64,000 nucleotides of DNA from Clitopilus passeckerianus (taxonomy: Eukaryota; Basidiomycota; Agaricomycetes; Agaricales; Entolomataceae), in assembly GCA_944990035.1 (NCBI GenBank), contig CALYLX010000136.1:1240001-1304000 (forward strand). Direction: 5' to 3'. The notes beneath the pieces are model-generated. The model was not told the origin of the DNA and did no database searches. It was given only the letters and a program-made list of their open reading frames with translations. Below are positions 55,420 through 64,000 of this stretch, piece after piece. Made by a program: the position numbers and the translations under genes. Each line of letters begins with the position of its first letter. The first letter of the stretch is position 1.

Positions 55420-57792
55420 ATGTTCTTTCTCCTCGCCAGGCTGCGAGCTTGCACCTTCCTTCTTCTTCTCCTTTGCGTGGTTGGCCATGCACGCGAAGAT
55501 TCACTATGTAAGTCATATTCACTCTTGGATTAGCTCTTGGGCTCACTCGCTATAGTCACTTCTTCCGTCACCTATTGCGAACCCCCAGAAACACTCCTTA
55601 TCCAACGTTTCGAACTTGCATACTTTGCCAAGAATCAGTCCATCACATTCAACATTTCCGCAGCCAGTGTGGTGAGTTCCCCCAACGCATCGGACCAATT
55701 GCATGTCCACCCTCTAACCTCTTCGCTAGGAACCCAACGTCAATGTCACTGCCAATGTTCTCCTCAATGTTTATGGACTTCACCCCGTCAACGTCACTCT
55801 TGACCTGTGCTCCCTCTTCGGTGGAGCACTTTGCCCATTACCCATGTATAACTTCACTGGATCAGACTCTATATCGCTGCCAAAGTCTCTTGGAGTCGCC
55901 GACCGGATTCCAGGGATAGCGTTCAAGATTCCAGATCTCGAGGGTGTTGCTCAACTGGTTTTAGCTGAGGTTGGCACCGGCAAGGTCAAAGCCTGTGTTC
56001 AGGCCACGCTTTCAAATGGCTGGTCTACCCATCAGCTCGCTGTTGAATGGGTAGCGGGAGGGGTAACAATTCTGGCTTCTCTCCTAGCCCTGTGGCATTC
56101 CTTTTCACCTGATTCAATTTTTACTTTCCGATTTTTGGAGCTCCTGTTTCTCTATCAATCGATAGCATCCACATCATTCCTTAACCTCAACTATCCATCA
56201 ACTTACCGCGCCTTCACCCTCAACTTTGCTTGGGCTATGGGCCTAATTTCAGCATCTTCACGTTCGTCGATCCAAGTCGCTATTGATAACATGCGCCACC
56301 TCACCGGAGGGAAGCTGGCGGACGCGACCTCTGAATCCGCCGTTGGCTATGTCAATCGCAAGCTTAGCCCCTACAATTTCCTCTTCGATGTCAATTCCAA
56401 TACCCTTACAACGCCAGCTGCATTTAAGTCCTTCAAATCGCTAGCCACCGATGCTAGCTCCAGCGGAGTTCAGACAGTCACGACGAGCTCCTCCAATGTC
56501 CTTCAAGCCGGACTCCCCATCTACGTGAATTCGTTGCACATTGCGACAGCAAACACCTTCACGACAGCTTTCCTAATCATGCTCATTTTGGTTGCAATAC
56601 TTCTCGCCCTTGCTCTGTTAGGATATGGGATACTATTTATTCTGCGCCGACGGGGTATGAACGGTGCCGAGAACTTCAACTACGTCGCATTCCTCAAATC
56701 ATGGTCTATCCGACTTGTATGTGTTCTTTCCCGATTTTGACGTCACTCACGCTGATTTCAGTCTGCCTGTAGCTCTTATTCGTGTTTTCTCCGATGATGA
56801 TATTCTCACTATACCAATGGACGTTGAAGGATTCGTGGCTAGCAGTGCTTCTTTCTGTCATCACCTTCCTAGCTGTTACCAGCTATGCGCTTTACCTGGC
56901 CATCAACACTGTGCTGCGGGGACCGCGTTCAACCACCGAAGGCCTTTATGTCGATAAGGCGCAGCTACTCTCGAATGGCCCGCTCTACAATCAATATCGA
57001 GCTCCCTACTTTTTCTTCTTCATCCCTCTCCTCGTCGCCACATTCCTCAAAGCAATTTTTATCGCCTTTGCAAGGGGGAACGGGGAGGCTCAAATTATCC
57101 TCGTAGTCATCCTCGAGGGATTGGTCCTCATTTCGCTCTTGGTATTCCGCCCCTTTAAAACCCGAGGAGCCGACGCCTTCTCTAGCTTCTTAGCGATATC
57201 GCGGCTAGTCTGTTCTGGCCTCACCATTGCTTTCATCGAACGCCTCAACGTGGCGCCCATACCTCGTGTGGCCATTGGGCTAGTCATCGCAGTCATTGCC
57301 TCGGCGACTATCCTAGTCATGTATGTCAATCTCATAATCAACTCTGGCATTCATAGACTTTGGAGACGGGATGCGCCTTCATCTTCTCGTTCCTCGAGTA
57401 CCTTGGTGCACGAAACAGAAAAAGGGTCGAACGAAAGTGACGATGGTTCTAAGGAAGGCGTCCACAGGCCGTATAACCCAACACCTCAGCAAAACATCCC
57501 TCTTGATCCCCAATATCTGCAGCCATATCCCGTTTCTCCGACTGTTTCCCCGACAACCACCGGGCACCCCAGCGTAAACACTCGGGATTCTGGTACAATC
57601 ACCATCGGATCCCTCCTTCCCCGTAGATGGTCCTTCACACCGCTCAGCTCTCCAACGCAATCATCTCAAGCACATGAACCTGCATCCCCTCATTCACCAC
57701 CTCATTCTCAAACGCACTCATACATAGATCCACGACTCTCTACAATCTCTTCGCATTCGGACATTTCGCAATCACTCAATCACCGTCATTGA
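55420..57792 (+). CDS. TRP/FLC-type ion channel-like protein
   Basis: Starts MFFLLARLRACTFLLLLLCV, a clear signal peptide. A luminal or extracellular ML-like domain follows (SSVTYCEPPETLLIQRFELA; NVTLDLCSLFGGALCPLP; IPGIAFKIPDLEGVAQLVLA), with paired Cys and N-glycosylation sites. A large membrane part with about nine segments runs from 56040 to 57350 (WVAGGVTILASLLALW; FLIMLILVAILLALALLGYG; LLSVITFLAVTSYALYLAI; FFFFIPLLVATFLKAIF; ILVVILEGLVLISLLVFRP). It ends in a cytosolic Ser/Pro/His-rich tail. This is the layout of fungal TRP-domain proteins (Flc1-3, Pkd2 of fission yeast), linked to calcium, flavin import and the cell wall. Introns near 55507-55556, 55672-55730 and 56717-56772. Which subgroup it belongs to is not determined. 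Confidence 0.9.
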
Positions 57793-57970
57793 CCTAGAAC
57801 TACCAAACTAAATAGACAACCACTACAAATGGAACCATTCTTCGCATTAGGTACTCGATTCGCTACTCTATCCACACTTAGTTGCTGTATATCGCAAGCA
57901 TTGACTTTATCATATTTTTTCTTGTTTTGAAATGAATTCGATCAGTGATTTTTGCCTTTCTTGCACGTGA

Positions 57971-58723
57971 ATGCGCATCATGTTCAGGCTTTCCCGGAGC
58001 ACATTGCCTCCTTGTCAATGTCGAAGGATTCCGTCCGTTCTGGCAACGCCTAGACGGTCAATACAGCAGACGGTGCCAACTAGAGCCCCCAATCCTTATC
58101 CATTTCCGAAGAATGCTCGTCCTACGCCTCACCAAATCTTTCACCTTCCCCACAATGCCTCACAAAGCGACATAAAAGCCCGATGTTAGTCCCAGTCCTC
58201 TGCTTTGCATAGATTGTGTCGTTCTGATCCATCTTTCTGAATAGACTACGACCTCGTTCGTATATATCACCCCGACAAGGGCCACCAAGACCTTACACCG
58301 GAAGCAGCGCATGCACGCTTTCAGACCCTCACGGCTGCATATGATGCACTTCGGGGCAAGACACCACTGAGTGCGGCTGGTGTCGCAACGGGTTTCCGAG
58401 CAAATGAAGCTCCGTCACCACAAACTACGACGGCATGGCGGGCACGAAGCCGGCGGGAAGCATTGTATTCTGGCGGAGACGACCGGTGGAAGGATCGGGT
58501 TATTTTGGCAGGAGTTATTGCAGTACGTGCTCAGTGGCTTTGATTCCTCATATCCTACTTACTTGTTGGAAAGACTGTTGTTATTTTGGTGATCCAAACC
58601 TTCACAACGAGAAGGCAGGCCCTGGCTGAAGCCGTAGCTGCTCAGCGACGCAGTGCAGCCGCCAACCGAGGTCCAGCGCCCTCTGTCTCCACCGCCGATC
58701 CGGATAGCAGGCTCAGCGCGTAA
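57971..58723 (+). CDS. J-domain protein with C-terminal membrane segment
   Basis: Starts at 57971 (MRIMFRLSRSTL) or at the Met three codons later. The N-terminus is basic with few acidic residues and could be a mitochondrial presequence. The J domain begins TPHQIFHLPHNASQSDIKAR, crosses an intron, and continues YYDLVRIYHPDKGHQDLTPE with the essential HPD, then RFQTLTAAYDALRGKTPLSA. After the J domain come a basic stretch (WRARSRREALYSGGDDRWKD) and one membrane segment (RVILAGVIATVVILVIQTF), split by a second intron. The tail is short and Ala-rich. It probably recruits an Hsp70 at a membrane, perhaps mitochondrial. No close named family was recognised. Confidence 0.82.
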
Positions 58724-58815
58724 CAGTGGCGAAAGGCTCGACCAACATTATCTTAGATGCCTTGTAATCATCCCCTAATAGTCCATGTATTGGCAAACTA
58801 AAGACTACGGAACAA

Positions 58816-60286
58816 CTAGAAGTAAAGTCCCACCCACCCGTCCGACTTGACAATCACCCTATCATCACCTTGCTTGTTCCCTGCCCAATGTGTCCAGTCC
58901 TGCTTCTCGTCGCGGCTTTTGCGCGTTGTGGGTGTGAAGGATTGAAGGTCAACTGTGGTGAAACCTGGGGACTCCATTGACACTTTGCCTCCGAACTCAG
59001 CTTTCTTGTAATGCAGGTACATATCACTCTTGCCTGCAGAATGACGGCTCGAGATTGGTCGCTTAAAAACCTTGGAACTTAAATAGAAGATATCGGTTTG
59101 ACCTGTTCCGGTATTCGTCCTAAGTATGGCCGGTTCGGGGCTGTCCATGTCTCTGGGTTCGGAAGGAATAATATGGAGATTGGTGATGCCACTAGCCCTG
59201 GTGGTGATTTGCGTTTCCTCAACCACAGCGACGTCCCCTACCATCCACCCGTGCCCTATCTCCAGCGTCGTCTTCTTGCCGCGGATACCGTCAGTCGGTA
59301 AGAGCATGTTTTGGGGGTCCCTCCGCTTCAAGTTAACGGAGAGGCTGTCCAGCTCGACATTCGCATCGGGATCGAATTTAAGATGTGTCTTCGTGTAGGT
59401 GGCGATACGAAGGTTCTTCAGCGTTTGCGGGACATACATCTTGATGTCATACCGTATACATGACTTGATTGCACGGGGTGTAGATATCTGGAATTGCCCC
59501 GCAATGGATTCCTTGGTGGCCGGTTCAGGTTCTCGGATATCGACCATCTTCAGGAGTGCATTGTCTTCGGTGCGTATGGTCACCTCGTACTTGACATCGG
59601 TCGCGTCGGGGGCACCTTGGGCAATGACCAATGTTCCAATGGCCTCGCCGATTGTTTCAAATGAATGGCTGGCCGAGGAAGCGTGGACGGGTATATTAAA
59701 CGTAGCAGAGGATTTGAAAGGAGCCTCTCGACAAACGAGAGAAGTGCTGAAAGCAGGCATATCTTCCAGACCTGTCGGTGATCCCTGTAATTGGCGTTGT
59801 AGAACCAAGAACATAAACTCAAGGACTCTACTAACAATGAACGACCAGAAGAATATCTTCTTGGCAATGAGACCGAGTATGAGAATACCGGTAGCTTTCC
59901 AGAATAGACCACAGCTAGATATAAATATAAATTTTCATTCCTTAAAGGCCTGATTGACATGACTTACTCGATCCCCATGCAAACGCAGCAGTTGGCCTTC
60001 CTCACGGGCCGCCTTCGATTCAAAAGTTCAATGTCAATTCTCGGCTCATTGTTACCAGAGGCATCACGTCGGGCATTCTCCACGCGTGCCTCCTGGACAG
60101 TCATGGTATGTTGGTCTGTGTAGACTCAAATCAACTGGCCGTATTCACTTTAACCAAGTACTTACAATCATTCCAAGTTTCCCTCAGCTTCAGAGCAGCC
60201 ATGATAGCACCTATTGTGGCAAGGTAGACCAGCCATGTGCGGTTTGCCTCTGAAGATACATTCACCCCAATATTGGCCCCTGTCAT
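58816..60286 (-). CDS. Unknown single-pass membrane protein, tandem paralog A
   Basis: Not recognised by name. The start at 60286 gives MTGANIGVNVSSEANRTW; an exon with LATIGAIMAALKLRETWND follows, then a cytosolic segment ending ANCCVCMGIECGLFWK. One membrane segment comes next (TGILILGLIAKKIFFWSFI), then an intron (donor GTTAGT) to GSPTGLEDMPAFSTSL. The C-terminal part, about 310 residues, is a beta-rich domain probably outside the cytosol: DATDVKYEVTIRTEDNALLK, IRYDIKMYVPQTLKNLRIAT, WMVGDVAVVEETQITTRASG, ending SDGWVGLYF. The repeated short valine-rich segments resemble adhesin-like repeats (DUF4097 type), a weak likeness. The Cys cluster before the membrane could be palmitoylated. Paralog of the next gene, in the same orientation, 248 bp apart. 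Confidence 0.8.
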
Positions 60287-60534
60287 GGTTGCGGTTAGTA
60301 GCTGAAAGCAATTTCACTTCGCGCTTGGAGAACGGCGATTGGTCTTTGGCATTGCCAACAGACACGCTGACCTTCGAACCGAGCTACTCGGACAGACGTC
60401 ATCCAGGGATCTCGTTTCGGTTACTGACAACTGACAGTGTGTGGGATTTAATTTCCATGATTCTATACAAGATTGCCTAATGCCCAACAGAATGGTAATT
60501 AAACGATAAGTTATTGTCCATGCAAAGTGAATAT

Positions 60535-62017
60535 CTAGAAGTAGAGCCCGGTCCAACCCCTCGAGCTGACGACAATCGAGTCACCACCATCCTTGTCCCC
60601 TCTCCAATGGGTCCACTCGGGAGTTTCACCACTAACTGGCTCGTTGTTCATGAACGGGGAGAGGCCAGATGCACTGAAGGACTTGGAATCCAACTGGACA
60701 CGGCCATTAAATTCGGCCTCTTTGTATGTCAAGTATACATCGCCGTTCCTCGAGGACATGTGGGAGCTGGTGATAACACGCTTCCAAGCCTTGGAAGCAA
60801 TGTAGAAAATGTCAGTCCTTCCAGCACCGGTGACGGTACTCAAGTTGGCAGATTCGGGGTTGGATCCATCAAGAGGCTCCCAAGGGTGGACACGGATGTT
60901 AGCGACACCATCGCCTCGCTGGGTTTGGATTTTGCTCTCCTCGACAATTGCGACGTCTCCCACAATCCAGCCACGGGTAACTTCAAGGGACATGGCCTTC
61001 CCGCGAATGCCGGTAGTTGGGAGGATCATGTTCTCTGGGTCCGTCTTGTACATTGTAACGTAGAATGAATCGAGGTCGACGTTAGCGTTAGCGTCAAATT
61101 GAACGTGCATCTTGGCATGTGAAGCGACATGCAATCTCTTGAGGGTCGAAGGAATGTACATCTTGATATCGTAGCGCATGCAAACCTTGATAGGGGTGGG
61201 GGTGGTAATGCGCAACTGGTCAACAGTGGGATTGCCGGGTACGGGGTAGTGAATGTCGACGAAATTGAGTAGGGACTCGTCCTCAGTACGAAGAGTCATT
61301 TCATACTTGACGTCCGTCGCATCTGCGTCACCCTGAGCGATGATGAAGGTTCCAACTGCGTCGCCTTTGATGTCAAAAGTGTGGCTTGAATGTTCACTGA
61401 GAGGAACAGTAAAGACAGTGGTCGATTGGTTATAAAGGTAAGGAGCGTTTTTGCAGCCCAGAGAGCTGCTGAAAGCTGGCATGCCTTCAAGGCCGGTGGG
61501 TGCATCCTACGTGGAAATAGATAAGCCCCAGCTCTGAGCGCAGATGTGAATAAATGGCGTACAGTAACAGCCCACCGGATGAGTTTGATGGCATTCCATA
61601 TTGCCACCCCGAGAAGGACGATACCAAATGCCTTCCAGAAGAGTCCGCAGCTGGATGAATAGTTCAATAATCTGAACATGAATCCCTGGTTACTACGTAC
61701 TCGATTCCGCAGCACATGCAGCAGCTCTTCTTTTTCTTGGGACGAACATTGGTCGGCAGTTCGGTGTCCAGCAAAGCAATGCGGGCTTCATCTTCACCAG
61801 CAGCATCCCGAAAAGGCGAAGTCAAGGCCACACGACCTTCCTCTTCATCAGTCGAAACCGCCTTGTCTACACGCATGCCCCATCAGCCAGAGATAAATAC
61901 TCTGGATAGAGACGATTACTCACACTCATCCCACTTCTCTTTCAGTTTGAGGGCGGCCATGACTGCTCCCACCATTCCAAAGAACGAGAGTCCATTACGA
62001 GCAGGCTGTAAAGGCAT
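60535..62017 (-). CDS. Unknown single-pass membrane protein, tandem paralog B
   Basis: Same build as paralog A. The start at 62017 gives MPLQPARNGLSFFGMVGAVM, then AALKLKEKWDE, an acidic cytosolic part (VDKAVSTDEEEGRVAL), and the motif RPKKKKSCCMCCGIECGLFW leading into the membrane segment (KAFGIVLLGVAIWNAIKLI). The outer domain begins DAPTGLEGMPAFSSSLGCKN and keeps the same landmarks: DATDVKYEMTLRTEDESLLN, MRYDIKMYIPSTLKRLHVAS, WIVGDVAIVEESKIQ, ending SRGWTGLYF at 60535. Intron positions match those of A. About half of the residues agree by eye in the outer domain, so the duplication is old. Function unknown. Confidence 0.8.
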
Positions 62018-62325
62018 GGTGAATCAAGGGGGAATAGAGTGTACCTGCTTGCGGAATGACCCTCTGGGTTTTATCTCCATCATGGTCTTGTTCACACCAG
62101 GGACCGTGGCTGACGCGCTCTGACGGCTGGCTACGTTATGCGAAGGCGTTTCAATCCCGACTCAAAGGATCATTGCGAGGCACAAAGGACATACATGCCC
62201 CAGGCACCGCGTTTCGCGATGAAAACGGTCGAACGGTAATCTGTGGTAATCCGTAAAGCCTCAGAAGTACACATTCATTGTTGTGGCAAATACAACGGTC
62301 AATAGTCATAACGTATACGGAGTAT
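62018..62325. other. Intergenic region between paralog B and bleomycin hydrolase
   Basis: 308 bp without a gene. It holds the promoter of paralog B and the 3' flank of the hydrolase gene. Confidence 0.5.
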
Positions 62326-64000
62326 CTAGGCCAAAGTTCCCTAGACAGCTTTTTAGGATACAATTAAAGATTTGGACAAATATGCCACTTACCATAGGGT
62401 CCCAGGGAGGCAGAACAACCTTCTCGCCAGAATTGAACACATCGACCAACTCCTTAGGTGCAAAGGCCTTCGGAACAACCACCTGGTATACAAATCTATA
62501 AATGGCGTCAGCGCTCGAAAAGCGGACCCGAAGCTCTTTGAAATATACTCACTGCTCGAACCAGCGATCAGTCATGACAAAGTATCCATCCTTGCCGGCA
62601 TCTTTGCCCCACGAGTTTTCGACCTTGTACCGCACGGGTTTCCCGTTGTCATCAAGGTGAACACCTGAAATTACCATGGCGTGAGTCATTGCAGACTCAT
62701 TCACACGCAGACGATCTGCTTTCGTGAGACCAAGAGTGATGTCGAAGGCATTCTGAATGGAGAGGGCATTACTTCACTAACATAGGTCTGAGGGTAACCA
62801 AAGAAATATACCTCATATTCAAACAAAGCGGTATCCATGATACCGCCAGCGTTCTCGGAGAACTTGCCAACATCACAGCCAAAGAAGACCGGATGGCCTG
62901 CTTTGATCATCTGCACGCAGTTGGCTGAGTTAGATAGTGTTTATTGATGGCATATGGGTATCATTACCTTGATCACGGCGTTCTTCATGTTCTCAATCTC
63001 GGTGTTGACATCTACAGATCAAGTTAGTAAACTTTTGAGATGGAACGCTGAACAAGCTTACATAGAACAGGTCGAGCGCCCCAGATGTTGCCCAACTTGT
63101 CAACAGTGTAAAGCTTGGAGTACCCATTACGGGGATCGTTAATCAGGGAGAACGAATCCGAGACTGGGTATGGTTTGGTCGCGAACTGTTTGGCGAATTC
63201 CAACGGCGTTCCTTCCCATTTGCCGACCTTGTCATCCTTATCGATGTACTCCCAGACAAACGTCTTGTCGGCGCTAGGAGGAACGCCCAGGGTGGCGGTC
63301 ATGATGGTATAAATCTCCTTTACAAGGCCCTCCTTCTTGGAGCGCAGAGTCGACAGGGCAACCGCCTCCGGGACAGAAGAGGCCTTCAATGAAGATGCCA
63401 ATCTCCTCAATACCAAAGAGTGCTCGCGGAGCTTGGTCTTAATAAGGGCGTTCAAAGGGCTGGAGAGGGAAGAGTGGAAAGACTCGGGATAGACGGTCTG
63501 GGGAACGATACCGTAGTGCTCGATAAGGTTGACAGCCATGTCCCATTGACCACCATCGCTGATGAGGTCATCAGAAAGATGATTGACCAACCTATCCTCG
63601 ATGGGAAGGTCGGCATTCTCGATGGAGAGCTCGAGGAAATAATTGGCCTTGTTGAGCTTGTCCCAGAAGAACAGGTAGGACTGGAATCGGAGGAATACGG
63701 CGTCAGCGCTAGGGAACTAAAGCGAACAATAAATTATACCTGAGATAGTTGGAAGTCTGAGAGCTTCAATGTCTTCATGATGTTGTATCTGAGGACATTG
63801 GTGGTAGCAAATAGCCAACATCTGCCACTGCTCTTCTGGTTGGTCACAGGCCCAGTCTTGAAGTCGACGACGTGGTTGAAGACGTGAGCGTCGTCAATGC
63901 GTGCAGCGCGCGACGCCAATGCTTGGCGGATGTCCGAATGAGATAGGATTGTCCTAGCCAGCTGCACTTTGGGATTCGCAGCAAGATCTCCCTCCCAGGA
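62326..64000 (-). CDS. BLH1: Bleomycin hydrolase (C1B Cys peptidase), 5' end outside the window
   Basis: Cytosolic papain-like aminopeptidase that forms hexamers. The reading enters from the right edge (SWEGDLAANPKVQLARTILS) and contains the active-site Cys in NQKSSGRCWLFATTNVLR (about 63820). Then come LIEHYGIVPQTVYPESFHSS, FVWEYIDKDDKVGKWEGTPL and WGARPVLCKL-type sequence. The His is in the THAMVISGVHLDD segment (about 62680) and the Asn in VENSWGKDAGKDGYFVMTDR (about 62600). The C-terminus is VVVPKAFAPKELVDVFNSGE to WDPM, an intron, and GTLA with TAG at 62326-62328; the exposed end matches the family's processed C-terminus. About eight introns. Only the first few dozen residues are missing. 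Confidence 0.95.

Noticed and set aside
1..64000. CRISPR arrays, rRNA genes and functional tRNA genes
   Set aside because: No regularly spaced repeats, no rRNA-like sequence and no complete cloverleaf was seen by eye; a tRNA search program would be needed to exclude a tRNA fully.

Overview
The window is nuclear DNA of a basidiomycete fungus, most likely an Agaricomycete. Genes carry many short introns of about 45-60 nt. The proteins are fungal housekeeping proteins. The left part holds transposon families typical of mushroom-forming fungi: a KDZ transposon, a repeated 'CGCHKDLN' protein family, Tc1 elements and APE-type LINEs. No database search was possible, so names rest on motifs read from the translations.

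Layout. About 1-26.2 kb is a nested transposon block. At 1-12.4 kb there are broken LINE copies in both orientations. Four of them end in the same 3' tail, GGGCTTTGATCA followed by A's. A possible solo LTR, a possible tRNA-derived SINE and a complete Tc1 element (8493-10112) lie among them. At 13.2-15.4 kb is a decayed member of the CGCHKDLN family. At 15679-26231 is a complete KDZ element with 357-bp terminal inverted repeats and a perfect 8-bp target duplication (gttccccg). It carries a DDE transposase and two further genes of unknown function. A second Tc1 copy has inserted into the last of these.

From 27 kb to the right edge the DNA is gene-dense and looks ordinary. In order: a PMT-type protein O-mannosyltransferase, CCT2, KGD2, a CLIP-170-like CAP-Gly protein, a mitochondrial-type membrane protein with an internal duplication, eIF3c, eIF2B-gamma, a GCK/STE20 kinase, APS kinase, a C15-type pyroglutamyl peptidase whose expected catalytic Cys is Ser, the WRNIP1/Mgs1 AAA ATPase, an ICMT-like methyltransferase, ATP5 (OSCP), a TRP/FLC-type channel, a J-domain membrane protein, two tandem paralogs of an unknown membrane protein family, and the 3' part of bleomycin hydrolase. 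Several pairs share promoters of about 110-500 bp (KGD2/CLIP-170, eIF2B-gamma/kinase, ATP5/TRP).

The best leads are the KDZ element and its passenger genes, the CpG-biased differences between its TIRs, the complementary lesions in the two Tc1 transposases, the TAATG stop-start junction in a LINE, the Cys-to-Ser change in the C15 peptidase and a predicted 7-nt microexon in the Mgs1 gene.
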